DNA of 47,922 bases, from the NCBI GenBank assembly GCA_016292545.1, contig JAEDIG010000005.1:1-47922 (forward strand), written 5' to 3'. Origin of the DNA: Bacteroidaceae bacterium. GTDB lineage: Bacteria; Bacteroidota; Bacteroidia; Bacteroidales; Bacteroidaceae. The translations under genes were made by a program, and so were the position numbers. Below, piece by piece: positions 24,268-33,018 of this stretch. Positions within the stretch are counted from its first letter, which is position 1. Each line of letters starts with the position of its first letter. The notes below the pieces were generated by a model that was not told the origin of the DNA, ran no database searches, and saw only the letters and a program-made list of their open reading frames with translations.

Positions 24268-27207
24268 TCAGAATCCGAAGGGGAAATCGTCTTCGTTGGT
24301 GGCCGGCACGTCTTCTTCCTCTTCCTCGGATGTCTTGCTGTTTTCGTCCACGTCATCGGGGTCGATGAATTCCACATCGGTGGGCTCGTCGATAATCAGG
24401 TCTTCGGGCACCTCGATGGGTGCAAGCTTCTGCTGGTAGAAGTCGCGGTAGTCGTCGAAGCTGAAGGTGGTGCCCACCAGTTTCAGGTTCTCTTCCGAGA
24501 TGATGAGGCTTCGTATGCCTTCGAGCACGGTTGCCATGTGGGTGTCGGCATAGAGCTGCTGGGCATAGGAGTGTGCTTCGTCATACGACTGGAATCCCTT
24601 GATGCTCATGAGCGTGATGCCCTGCAGCTGCGAGGTCTCTATGTCGAAGTTGCGCACCATGAAGCTGGTGAAGTTGAAGCGTGCCATTTCAAACATCAGC
24701 TGGTCCTCGTCGAGGCTGTAGGTGGGGTAGGCCAGCACGAATGCAAAGTTGCCGTAGCGTTCGTCGGTGAGCTGTACGGCTTGCGTGGAGTCGCCTTCGG
24801 CCATGGTGTTCTTGCGGCTCCAGATGTCGCCCGTGTCGTAGCGGCTGTCCATCAGCGCACGTCCTTCCTCCAGTCCCTTCACGATGGCCTGGGCCATTTC
24901 GGTGACAGCATCCTTGGGGTACTTGGATATGACATCCTTGAGGGCCACCATGAAGGTGTCGCGCCTGCCGGCATACAGGTTGCTCATGGCCCTCACGAAC
25001 ATCATGCGGGCATGGTGGCGGCCGCTGCCGAAGTCTTGCATGTATTGCTGGTAGCTGGTCTCCACGGAGTCATACTCCGAGGCCATATAGTGCTGGTAGG
25101 CACTGGCATAGAGCGAGTCTTCGAGATGGGTGCCCTGGAGGGCCAGGACCTCATATTTGGGGTTGCCCACCAGATGGGCCAGCTTGCTCTGGGGGAAGGA
25201 GTCTACAAGCAGCTGCCTGTAGTAGTTGGCCCGCAGCGTGTCCTGCATGCGTCCGCACACAAGGAACAGGTGGTAATATACATTGTCCTTTTCGCCTGCA
25301 TCGGGGAACTCCGTCAGGAGCCGCTCCAGGGTGCGGCGGGCCAGGGGGAAGTTCTCCAGCTTCTCCTGCTCCAGTATGCCGCTCTGAAAGAGCCCCTCGG
25401 CCAGTTCCGCATTGGAGGCCTCCATCTGCTCCTCGGTGAAGGGTATTTGCTTCAGATAGTATTCGCGGTGGTGCGGGTCGTTGGCCAGCGAGTCGGCCTT
25501 GGCCTGCTGCTCCTCCTCCGATGTGCCTGTTCCTGTTCCGTTGGCAGCGGAGGCGTCTGCCTGCGTGCTGTCTGCCAGAGCCTGTTCGTCGGCTGCGGAG
25601 GTGTCCATCAGGCCTTCCTTGCTGCTATATCGCCAGTTGTCTTCGTTCTTCCGCTTGCCCCATTTCTTCTGGAAGTCCTTCTTGCCCTGGGCCACGGTGG
25701 CTGGGTTGTAGAAGTACCATGCACCTTTCTGCTGCGTGTTGGCGCGTTCGTTCCTTCCGGCTCCCTGCGGGTTGCTGGCCTGCTGCGGGTTGTTGCGGTT
25801 TTGCTGGTTCATCTCCTGCTCCTGGGCCTTCAGCTGCTTCTTTTCCTCCTCCTTCTCCTTTTTCTTGAGGGCTTCTATCACACGGTCGATGGCTGCATTG
25901 CGGCCGGCTTCGTCCATCTTGGCCAGTGCCTGCAGGCTGTCTTGCAGCTTCACGGCTGTCAGATGGGGCTCCAGCTCGCCCAGCACCTTTCCGCGCAGCT
26001 GCACGGTGTCATACAGCTCATGCTCCTTGTCGAGCACGCTGGCACAGGCCGCATAGGTGCGGGCTGCCTCGATGTAGTTCTCCTGCTCCCAGTATATCTG
26101 GCTCAGCCTCAGCAGCAACACCGCTTTGGCGATGGGGTTCCCCTTGCTTTCCTCCACTCCCTTCTCGTAGGCACCAATGCAGTGTGCCGTGTCGCGCTGG
26201 CTCAGATAGATGTTGCCGATGGCATAATATATCTGGTCCAGATAGTTCTTGTTCTTGTCATCCTTTATCATTCGCCGCAGTCGGGAGATGGTCTGCCGGC
26301 TCTTGCCCGGCCCCACCACTTCGGTCTGCATGATGCGTGCATTGAAGGCCAGCTCGTAGGGGGGATTGCTCCTGATCACGCGTGAGAAGGACTTGTAGGC
26401 CATTTGGTTGTTGCCTGCCCGCTGATAAATCTGCCCAAGCAGGAACTTCAGGCGTGCTCGGGGCAGCTTGCCCTTCACATGGCTGATGGAGCGCGATAGG
26501 TAGGGGACGGCCTTCTCATACTGTCCCGTGGCAATCAGATAGGCGGCCTGGCTTTGCTCCTTCTCGCGGAGTGCATGGGGGGTGAGGCTGTCGCGCGACA
26601 TCTTCTGCAGCACATCCTCAGCATCGTAGGGCCATTCCAGGGCCACATAGCATCGTGCCAGCAGGGCGCGTGCCACATTGGCCACCTCCGGCTGTGTGGC
26701 ATACAGGCGCAGGATGTAGTGGCATGTGCTGGCGCATTCAATGAAGCCTCCTTGCTGGAACTGGCTCTGGGCCATGAGCAGCCATGCCTTGTACAGGAAC
26801 GGGTTGAACTCCTTCCGGGCCAGATAGAGTTTCTCCTGGGGTGTGCGTTTCTTGTTCCCCTTGGTGATGGGCTTCTTCTTGATGCTGTGCACCTTGATGG
26901 CCTTCTCGCATTTGGTGATGGCCGTCTCAAAGTTCGACTTTCCGAGTGCCTGGGTTGTCTTGTTGGTGCTCACGTACATGGGCAGCAACCGTGTGTAGTC
27001 CTCCTTGTGTCCCTTGTATTGCGCCTCCACTCCTTCCTCAAAGGCCACTTGCCCATTGTAGAAGGTGTTGAAGCGGGCTGTGGTGGCATGGTAGAAGCGT
27101 GTGCCAGGTGTGTTTTTCTTGGTGGAGCACCCGCACAGCCATATCGCCGCCATCATGCACAGGCAGATGCGGAACGTGAACTGTAGGAGGTGTCTCTTTT
27201 CGTACAT
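24268..27207 (-). CDS. porW: type IX secretion lipoprotein PorW/SprE, TPR-rich
   Basis: A 979-residue lipoprotein of the type IX secretion system, known as PorW in Porphyromonas and SprE in Flavobacterium, where it is needed for secretion and gliding. A signal II peptide ends in WLCGC, with Cys27 as the lipid-bearing residue, followed by STKKNTPGTRFYHATTARFNTFYNGQVAFEEG, the well-kept N-terminal motif. Tetratricopeptide-like helices cover about residues 40-420. A low-complexity Lys/Glu/Gln/Asn stretch (about 440-510) follows, then further TPRs. The C-terminus is very acidic (DVDENSKTSEEEEEDVPATNEDD). It is followed by porX after 53 bases. Confidence 0.9.
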   Translation of the reverse strand: MYEKRHLLQFTFRICLCMMAAIWLCGCSTKKNTPGTRFYHATTARFNTFYNGQVAFEEGVEAQYKGHKEDYTRLLPMYVSTNKTTQALGKSNFETAITKCEKAIKVHSIKKKPITKGNKKRTPQEKLYLARKEFNPFLYKAWLLMAQSQFQQGGFIECASTCHYILRLYATQPEVANVARALLARCYVALEWPYDAEDVLQKMSRDSLTPHALREKEQSQAAYLIATGQYEKAVPYLSRSISHVKGKLPRARLKFLLGQIYQRAGNNQMAYKSFSRVIRSNPPYELAFNARIMQTEVVGPGKSRQTISRLRRMIKDDKNKNYLDQIYYAIGNIYLSQRDTAHCIGAYEKGVEESKGNPIAKAVLLLRLSQIYWEQENYIEAARTYAACASVLDKEHELYDTVQLRGKVLGELEPHLTAVKLQDSLQALAKMDEAGRNAAIDRVIEALKKKEKEEEKKQLKAQEQEMNQQNRNNPQQASNPQGAGRNERANTQQKGAWYFYNPATVAQGKKDFQKKWGKRKNEDNWRYSSKEGLMDTSAADEQALADSTQADASAANGTGTGTSEEEQQAKADSLANDPHHREYYLKQIPFTEEQMEASNAELAEGLFQSGILEQEKLENFPLARRTLERLLTEFPDAGEKDNVYYHLFLVCGRMQDTLRANYYRQLLVDSFPQSKLAHLVGNPKYEVLALQGTHLEDSLYASAYQHYMASEYDSVETSYQQYMQDFGSGRHHARMMFVRAMSNLYAGRRDTFMVALKDVISKYPKDAVTEMAQAIVKGLEEGRALMDSRYDTGDIWSRKNTMAEGDSTQAVQLTDERYGNFAFVLAYPTYSLDEDQLMFEMARFNFTSFMVRNFDIETSQLQGITLMSIKGFQSYDEAHSYAQQLYADTHMATVLEGIRSLIISEENLKLVGTTFSFDDYRDFYQQKLAPIEVPEDLIIDEPTDVEFIDPDDVDENSKTSEEEEEDVPATNEDDFPFGF

Positions 27208-27260
27208 TAATATATTAATATGTATAATTCCTATCTATAGAAACGCACGGATGCGCTCTT

Positions 27261-27716
27261 TTATTGTGCAGTCCCCAATCTTCTTTCCCCCACAATCAGG
27301 AAAACCTCGTCCTTCACCTCGTCCGGGAGGGCAATCATGCGCAGTTGCAGGCTGCGCACCCATCCGGCCACTTCGTCGCTCCGCATCGTGTAGAGCACGT
27401 CGCGAAACTCATCGGCTTCCTCGCTGGTGTAGTCTCCACCATCTTTTCCGCGGAAACGGTCGAGCTCCTCGTCGTTGTAATACTCAATGTTCTTGCTCAG
27501 TGCAGCCAGCAGGCTGTCTTTCTCGCACACTTCATGCTGGCCGCAGCATTCCATGTCGGCCGGATTCACTTGGGTGGGGTCCTCCCCTGCAACCTCCTTT
27601 CCTTCCTCGTCCACGGAACGCCGGTAGCGATAGTCCTGAAAGCGGTACACCAGGGCGGCAAAGCCTCCGAGCACCATAAGTCCCAGGACTGCATACAACA
27701 GATATGCCATACTCAT
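27261..27716 (-). CDS. conserved Bacteroidales single-pass membrane protein, unknown function
   Basis: A 151-residue protein with one N-terminal membrane helix (AYLLYAVLGLMVLGGFAALVY) and a basic QDYRYRR stop-transfer segment, so the rest probably lies in the cytoplasm. A cysteine cluster, DMECCGQHEVCEKDSL near residues 54-69, could bind metal. It is followed by acidic helices with YYNDEELDRFRGKDGGDYT. I recall similar proteins beside aroA in this order but know no function. The start overlaps the aroA stop by 4 bases (ATGA), so it is translationally coupled to aroA. Confidence 0.72.
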   Translation of the reverse strand: MSMAYLLYAVLGLMVLGGFAALVYRFQDYRYRRSVDEEGKEVAGEDPTQVNPADMECCGQHEVCEKDSLLAALSKNIEYYNDEELDRFRGKDGGDYTSEEADEFRDVLYTMRSDEVAGWVRSLQLRMIALPDEVKDEVFLIVGERRLGTAQ

Positions 27717-28984
27717 GACTGTTCGATTTTGAATCCCACTTGCCGCAGGTGATCCCAGAAGGAGGGGTACGATTTGCTCACCACCTCGGGATTGTTCATG
27801 CGCAGTTGCCCTTCCTTCAGGGCCAGGGGAGCCATGGCCATGGCCATGCGATGGTCCTCATAGGTGTCGGCCGGCAATGGATGGTCCACTTTGTGCCTGC
27901 TGCCGTCCCATGTGAGCACGCTTCCGTTGCTCTCCACAATGTCGAAGCCCAGTTTCCCCAGTTCTGTGCGGAGGGCTGCCATGCGGTCGGTTTCCTTTAT
28001 CTTCAGGCTTTGCAGTCCCCAGAAGCGGAAGGGTATGCCCAGGGCGGCACAGGTGGCCACCAGCGTCTGGGCAAGGTCGGGCTGATGGGTGAAGTCATAT
28101 TCCATGCGTTCTGCTGCCTTCCCTTCTTTCCGAAGGCATGCGCATTCCACTCCGTCCTCGTCGGTGAGGAAGGTGGTGGACACACCCAGCTGGGCAAAGA
28201 TCTGCCGGATGGCGCAGTCGCCCTGCAGGCTTTCCGAGAACAGGGCTGGCAGTATGACCTCTGCCTCCTCGTCGTCCGATAGGGCCACCATTTCATACCA
28301 GTAGCTCGATGCGCTCCAGTCGCTCTCTATATAATATGGTATAGGGCTGTATCCCCCGGGCTCCACCTGTATGCAGTCTTCGCTTGCCCACGCTGCCTTT
28401 GCTCCGAACTGGCGCATGATGTGGAGGGTCATATCAATATAGGGGCGGCTCACAATCTCTCCCACGAGCCGGAGCTGCAGTCCGCAGGCCAGCGTGGGGC
28501 CTATCATCAGCAGTGCGCTCACATATTGGCTGCTCACGCCGGCCGGAAGTTCCAGCTGTCCGCCTTTCAGCTGTCCGCCTGTGATGCGGAGAGGCGGGAA
28601 ACCTTCATTCTCCACATACTCGATTTGTGCACCCAGCCTGCGCAGGGCATCCACCAGCACACCGATGGGCCGCTGCTTCATGCGTGCTGTTCCGGTTATC
28701 TCGTGCACGCCTTCTCTGGTGCACAGATAGGCGGTGAGGAAGCGCATGGCCGTGCCTGCGGCCTTTATGTCGATTTGCTCGTGCCTGCGGGTGAGCGCAT
28801 TCCACATCACTTGTGTGTCGTCGCAGTCCGAGATGTGCTGCAGGCCGTCAAACAGGCCGCCGTCGTGATGCGCCTTTTCCCGGCTCAGGGCATAGATGAT
28901 GAGCACCCTGTTGCTGATGCTCTTGCTGGCGGGTAAAACCACCTTTCCTCTCATCAAAGAGGCTGGATTAATACGTATTTCCAT
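27713..28984 (-). CDS. aroA: 3-phosphoshikimate 1-carboxyvinyltransferase (EPSP synthase)
   Basis: Sixth step of the shikimate pathway: joins phosphoenolpyruvate to shikimate-3-phosphate. The chosen start at 28984 gives 423 residues, normal for the family; a longer frame through the tRNA gene is rejected. Motifs: VVLPASKSISNRVLI (substrate Lys-Ser), KAAGTAMRFLTAYL (LxNxGTaxR-like), GTARMKQRPIGVLVDALRRLGA, GVSSQYVSALLM, and the C-terminal KIKETDRMAALRTEL and DTYEDHRMAMAMAPLAL. The substitutions are those of the divergent Bacteroidetes form. Its promoter lies back to back with that of tRNA-Pro. Confidence 0.94.
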   Translation of the reverse strand: MEIRINPASLMRGKVVLPASKSISNRVLIIYALSREKAHHDGGLFDGLQHISDCDDTQVMWNALTRRHEQIDIKAAGTAMRFLTAYLCTREGVHEITGTARMKQRPIGVLVDALRRLGAQIEYVENEGFPPLRITGGQLKGGQLELPAGVSSQYVSALLMIGPTLACGLQLRLVGEIVSRPYIDMTLHIMRQFGAKAAWASEDCIQVEPGGYSPIPYYIESDWSASSYWYEMVALSDDEEAEVILPALFSESLQGDCAIRQIFAQLGVSTTFLTDEDGVECACLRKEGKAAERMEYDFTHQPDLAQTLVATCAALGIPFRFWGLQSLKIKETDRMAALRTELGKLGFDIVESNGSVLTWDGSRHKVDHPLPADTYEDHRMAMAMAPLALKEGQLRMNNPEVVSKSYPSFWDHLRQVGFKIEQS

Positions 28985-29005
28985 ACTTTTTTCTGTTTTC
29001 GGGTA

Positions 29006-29037
29006 CAAAATTACAGAAAAAATTTGGTCAGAACAAA
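29006..29037 (-). promoter_or_regulatory. putative aroA promoter
   Basis: On the minus strand TTTG (29037-29034), 20 bases, then TAATTTTG (29013-29006), about 22 bases before the aroA ATG. It is interleaved with the tRNA-Pro promoter. Confidence 0.65.
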
Positions 29038-29054
29038 AAAAAGCCATACCTTTG
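29023..29054 (+). promoter_or_regulatory. putative tRNA-Pro promoter
   Basis: TTTG at 29023-29026, 20 bases, then TACCTTTG at 29047-29054, 12 bases before the mature tRNA 5' end. Confidence 0.75.
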
Positions 29055-29065
29055 CAACCGCAAAA

Positions 29066-29138
29066 CGGGATGTAGCGCAGTTGGTAGCGCACACGTCTGG
29101 GGGGCGTGTGGTCGCAAGTTCGAATCTTGTCATCCCGA
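29066..29138 (+). tRNA. tRNA-Pro (anticodon GGG)
   Basis: Full cloverleaf. The acceptor stem CGGGATG/CATCCCG is perfect over seven pairs, with discriminator A at 29138. The D-arm is GCGC with loop AGTTGGTA. The anticodon stem CACGT/GCGTG encloses the loop CTGGGGG, giving GGG, which reads the CCC and CCU proline codons. The T-arm GCAAG-TTCGAAT-CTTGT carries the normal TTCGA. The CCA end is not encoded. It has its own promoter and terminator. Confidence 0.95.
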
Positions 29139-29144
29139 CCTGCA

Positions 29145-29180
29145 AAAAGGCAATCAGTCATGCTGGTTGCCTTTTGTTTT
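29145..29180 (+). terminator. Rho-independent terminator after tRNA-Pro
   Basis: AAAAGGCAA (29145-29153) pairs with TTGCCTTTT (29167-29175), loop of 13, followed by GTTTT. It starts 6 bases after the tRNA end and lies just before the CotH gene. Confidence 0.75.
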
Positions 29181-29196
29181 GAATGTTTGCAAGTGA

Positions 29197-31077
29197 ATGG
29201 AAGTGAAAATGTGGACAGTAATTTTGAAAAGGAGCGTGGATGCCATGAGGCTCTGTGTGTTTCTTTTGGCATGGGCTTGGACATTGGTCCATACACATGC
29301 CCAGGTGCTTGGCGACACCACAGCATTGGCTGCACGCCAATATGCCTCGTCTCTGAGGTTGGATGGTGGGGGCGTTTCGTTCAGTGAGTGGGTGGAGAAG
29401 ATGGGCTTGTCGGATAGGGCCGTTGACCTCAGCGCGGTTCAGGATCTCTATCTGCCGGAGCCTCGGATGGCTTATGTGCGGGTGGCCGGCACTTCCACTA
29501 TCCCCACGAACAAACGTACCGTGTACAAGGTGTGGATAGAGATGTATGATGGCGAGGGCCATTATTTTCGCAAGCCTGCGTTGTTGAAGGGGCAGGGGGG
29601 ATATTCGTTGCGTTTCCCCAAGCGCAACTTTTCGCTGCAGTTCTGCAACGATGAATGGAACGAGGACGGTTCGTCCACTCTTACCTTTGGCGAATGGGTG
29701 GAACAGGACGGGTTCCATGTGAAGGCTTTCTATACGGATTTCTTGCGTGGAATAGGAGAGGTGGGCTATAAATTGTTCCATCGCATGGTGGCCGACCGTT
29801 CCCCCTATCCGCAGCGCCAAGGCGTGCAGGCCGACAGCAGGGCCCGTTGTGTGCCCGATGGTTTTCCTTGCATGGTGTGGCTGGGAGAGGATTTCTATGA
29901 CCTCTGCTCCTGGCAACTCAAGAAAAGCCGCAAGAACATGGGCATGCAGAAGACTGTTGCCACCCATGTGCATCTTGATGGCAATGTGAGCGACGCAAAT
30001 CTTTTCGATGGTAAGATCCAGTGGAGCCAGTTCGAGGTACGCAATCCGAAGGGACTTTATCTGGTGAATGGAAACAGGTACGACAATAATTCACCGGGTG
30101 TGCTGATGGGGCCAGACTCGCCTTATTACATGCTGGGCTCCGATGATGCGGACACGCGGGCGGCCAAGGAGCGGTCGGCATACGTGAAGGAAACTGTCAT
30201 CTCGCTCAGCAGCTACAAGCAGGAACTGCAGCAGCTGGAGGACATGGACGTGTCTGAGGCGGAGTTCCGGGCTGCGTTTGAGGAACGGTTCGATGTGGTG
30301 AGCTTGCTGGACTATTATGTGTTTTTCAGGCTGTTGATGAATGGCGACGGCACGCTCAAGAACTGGCAGTGGTTTACGTATGATGGCAGATGCTGGATGG
30401 TGACGCCTTACGACCTCGACCAGACTTTCGGAAACACCCTTTATGGATTTCCTCGTCCTGCCACCCATACGCTTTCGCGGATAGACACAGGGCCTTTTCC
30501 TTTCATTAACCGTCATTATCAGACGGATGAGGCCCGGCGCTATGCCATGCTCCGTGAGCAGGGTGTGTTTGATAGTGAGCTGATTCACGACATAATCCTC
30601 GACTGGTATGGACGGGTGGGGGAACATGTCTATGCCATGGAGGTGGACCGCTGGCCGGAGAGTCCCTGCTATTGTCCTCCCATCTGTAACCAGGGATGGA
30701 AGGTGTGTGATGACTGGAGTGTGTACAATACCACACCGGCCTTTTCGCTCTCGGCTGTCTACAACAGGGGTGACCGTTGTGTGTTGCATGGGCGCATTTG
30801 GGAGGCCACGGCCACAGTAACGGGTGTGCAACCCTATATCCGGAACTCCGATGTGGACACACTGCAACGTCTGCTGGGATGGGTGGAGGATCGTCTCAAT
30901 GTTTTGGACGACTATTATGGCTATGAGGGTTCAGGAATGGCCACGGTTCCGTCTGACACCCGGAAACCGCAGATAGAGGCTGTTTATTCGCTTTCTGGGC
31001 AGCGCATTCCAATGCCTCTTCCCGGTTTCAATGTCATTCGGTATGCCGATGGCTCTTCCAGAGTTGTAAGATATTGA
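29197..31077 (+). CDS. CotH-kinase family exported protein with an embedded sugar-binding-like module
   Basis: A 626-residue secreted protein with an atypical protein-kinase-like CotH domain. Possible starts are 29197, 29209 and 29245; the last gives a cleaner signal peptide (MRLCVFLLAWAWTLVHTHAQ) and has AAAAGGAG about 10 bases upstream. CotH features: SLRFPKRNFSLQF (substrate loop), LDYYVFFRLLMNGDGTLKNW, and WMVTPYDLDQTFG with the metal-binding DxD. Within the CotH C-terminal helices, about residues 514-548 (LSAVYNRGDRCVLHG, IWEAT, GVQPY) resemble a CBM5/12-type carbohydrate-binding module. The last 35 residues (VYSLSGQRI, GFNVIRYADG) look like a short type IX-like sorting domain. It starts after the tRNA terminator. 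Confidence 0.85.
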   Translation: MEVKMWTVILKRSVDAMRLCVFLLAWAWTLVHTHAQVLGDTTALAARQYASSLRLDGGGVSFSEWVEKMGLSDRAVDLSAVQDLYLPEPRMAYVRVAGTSTIPTNKRTVYKVWIEMYDGEGHYFRKPALLKGQGGYSLRFPKRNFSLQFCNDEWNEDGSSTLTFGEWVEQDGFHVKAFYTDFLRGIGEVGYKLFHRMVADRSPYPQRQGVQADSRARCVPDGFPCMVWLGEDFYDLCSWQLKKSRKNMGMQKTVATHVHLDGNVSDANLFDGKIQWSQFEVRNPKGLYLVNGNRYDNNSPGVLMGPDSPYYMLGSDDADTRAAKERSAYVKETVISLSSYKQELQQLEDMDVSEAEFRAAFEERFDVVSLLDYYVFFRLLMNGDGTLKNWQWFTYDGRCWMVTPYDLDQTFGNTLYGFPRPATHTLSRIDTGPFPFINRHYQTDEARRYAMLREQGVFDSELIHDIILDWYGRVGEHVYAMEVDRWPESPCYCPPICNQGWKVCDDWSVYNTTPAFSLSAVYNRGDRCVLHGRIWEATATVTGVQPYIRNSDVDTLQRLLGWVEDRLNVLDDYYGYEGSGMATVPSDTRKPQIEAVYSLSGQRIPMPLPGFNVIRYADGSSRVVRY

Positions 31078-31085
31078 TTAACAGT

Positions 31086-32957
31086 CTAGAAGTTCACATG
31101 CACGCCTGCCATGACCGTAGCCTTCGGCATGGGGTACCCTTCGTTTATCTCATAGCGTTGGGCCAGCAGGTTCTCTCCCCTCAGCCATAGCCCCATCCAT
31201 CGGCAGGCCTGATAGGACACCGTGGCACCCAGCAGACACACGTTTTCCTTCTTCTCGTTTTCGCCGGTGGCGGTATACAGGCCTCCCAGATATTGCAGGT
31301 TGGCCGTTGCGCTCCATTTGCCTTGACGGAATGTTCCGCCCAACATCCCTTTATATTCGGGAGCGGCCACCACGGGATGTTCCATGTGCAGAAACGAGTG
31401 GTTGGTGTTCACCTGCCAATGACCGTTGATGTGCCATCCGGCTTCCAACTCCAGTCCGCAGTTCTCCACCTTCCCCGTGTTCACGTTCTTGCGGTTGATG
31501 GTCTGTATCATGTTGTCACCGTTCAGGTAGAACACGTTTGCCCCATAGGTGAAGCGCCCCACCTGGTGGTGCCATGCCAGCTCATAGTTCCATATCCGTT
31601 CGGGCTCCAGTTCCGTGTTCGAGGGTGGATACAGGTAGAGCTCGCGCATGGTAGGGTTGCGGAAGCCCTTGCTTGCCATCAGTTTCAGCTCTCCGTGTGC
31701 CATGGGGCGTGTAACGATGCCCACCTGGGGAATCCATTCGGTACCCGATATGCTGTGGTGGTCCACCCTGATGCCGGCGTCAGCCGTAATCCATGAGGCA
31801 ATGTCGTGCCGGTAGTCCACATATCCTGCAATCTCGTCGCGCTCCGAGCGTCCGCTTTGCTTGTTGGGTGTGTCCAGTCGGCTCCCGTCAGCCTTGCTTG
31901 TGTAGTAGGCGTTTCCGTAGATGTGCTGATAGTCCACGCCTGCAGTCAATCGGGCAGTTCTAAGAAGCTGGAATCCTTGGTAGAACGAGACCCCTGTGAG
32001 TGCATCCTTCGATCGGAAATAGCGGGTGGTGGGTTGGAGCGGATCCGATGAACCGTCGTCAATCTTGTGTCGTCCAAAGTCGGAGTATACGCTCAGCGCA
32101 CCGCTGCTCCTTGCATAATGGTTCTCCAGTGCTGCGGCCACCATCCCTCGTGTAATCCATTGGTCGGCCCCATACACAGGCGAGGCCGTCTGTCCCGGAT
32201 AGGCGGCATTGAAGTGGGTCAGGTTCACATCGGCTGTAGCCTTCCAGTGTGCTGCCATCAGGTAGCCCAGTTTCACGAATCCCCCGTATTGCTCAAATCC
32301 CATGTGGGGCCGGTGGTTGTCGGAACGCTGGTATTGTGCGGCCACGGTGGAGCTGAACCGTCCCTTCCGCACCTGATTGGATGCTTCGGCCTGCACAGAG
32401 CCATAACTTCCGGCACCCACATCCACATGAGTGGACACACCGTCCGCCTCCTGCCTCCGGGTGACGATGTTCACCACGCCCCCCATCGCGTTGGAACCAT
32501 AGAGCACACTGGCCGGTCCGCGCAGCACTTCCACCCTTTCGGCCAGCATGGTCTGGTAGCTGTCGGCAATAGGGTGGCCATACACACCGTTGTATTGCGG
32601 ATGCCCGTCCACAAGCACCAGCAGCTGTCCCGTCCCTCCTGTAATACCTCTCAGGCTGATACCGCCTGCTGCTCCCGTAGACACCCCGTAGCCCATCACC
32701 TGGCGCGAGGTGACAAACAGCGAGGGCACCTGCTGCATCAGTGTGGGCAGTACCGAGGTCTGGTGTTGTCCCACAAGTGTTTCGCGGTCCACCACCGTCA
32801 CGGTCATCGGCAGATGCCGTACATCCGTAGCTTCGCGTGCCCCTGTCACCACAATTTCTTTCATCTCCTTATAGGTGGAATCAGCCTGTGCCTGTGCCGT
32901 CATGCACCCCCACATGGCCGCCATCCCCATCATTGTCAGTCCTTTCAGTACATTCAT
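31086..32957 (-). CDS. TonB-dependent outer-membrane receptor
   Basis: A 623-residue outer-membrane transporter of the siderophore/heme/cobalamin type, smaller than SusC proteins. A signal peptide (MNVLKGLTMMGMAAMWGCMTAQAQ) is followed by a TonB-box-like EIVVTGARE. The plug domain spans about residues 40-155 (LRGITGGTGQLLVLVDG, RVEVLRGPASVLYGSNAMGGVVNIVT). The 22-strand barrel ends in aromatic Phe (VMAGVHVNF), and GFRNPTMRELY is the usual late-barrel segment. The start at 32957 is favoured because a promoter lies at 32987-33018; an earlier in-frame ATG would be inside it. No SusD, Fur-type box or cobalamin riboswitch was recognised, so the ligand is unknown. Confidence 0.9.
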   Translation of the reverse strand: MNVLKGLTMMGMAAMWGCMTAQAQADSTYKEMKEIVVTGAREATDVRHLPMTVTVVDRETLVGQHQTSVLPTLMQQVPSLFVTSRQVMGYGVSTGAAGGISLRGITGGTGQLLVLVDGHPQYNGVYGHPIADSYQTMLAERVEVLRGPASVLYGSNAMGGVVNIVTRRQEADGVSTHVDVGAGSYGSVQAEASNQVRKGRFSSTVAAQYQRSDNHRPHMGFEQYGGFVKLGYLMAAHWKATADVNLTHFNAAYPGQTASPVYGADQWITRGMVAAALENHYARSSGALSVYSDFGRHKIDDGSSDPLQPTTRYFRSKDALTGVSFYQGFQLLRTARLTAGVDYQHIYGNAYYTSKADGSRLDTPNKQSGRSERDEIAGYVDYRHDIASWITADAGIRVDHHSISGTEWIPQVGIVTRPMAHGELKLMASKGFRNPTMRELYLYPPSNTELEPERIWNYELAWHHQVGRFTYGANVFYLNGDNMIQTINRKNVNTGKVENCGLELEAGWHINGHWQVNTNHSFLHMEHPVVAAPEYKGMLGGTFRQGKWSATANLQYLGGLYTATGENEKKENVCLLGATVSYQACRWMGLWLRGENLLAQRYEINEGYPMPKATVMAGVHVNF

Positions 32958-32986
32958 TTGTTGGTTGTAAAATTGATTTCTCTGCG

Positions 32987-33018
32987 CAAAATTACAACAT
33001 TCTCCACGATTGGGCAAG
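32987..33018 (-). promoter_or_regulatory. putative promoter of the TonB-dependent receptor
   Basis: On the minus strand CTTG (33018-33015), 20 bases, then TAATTTTG (32994-32987), 30 bases before the ATG at 32957. Confidence 0.6.
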
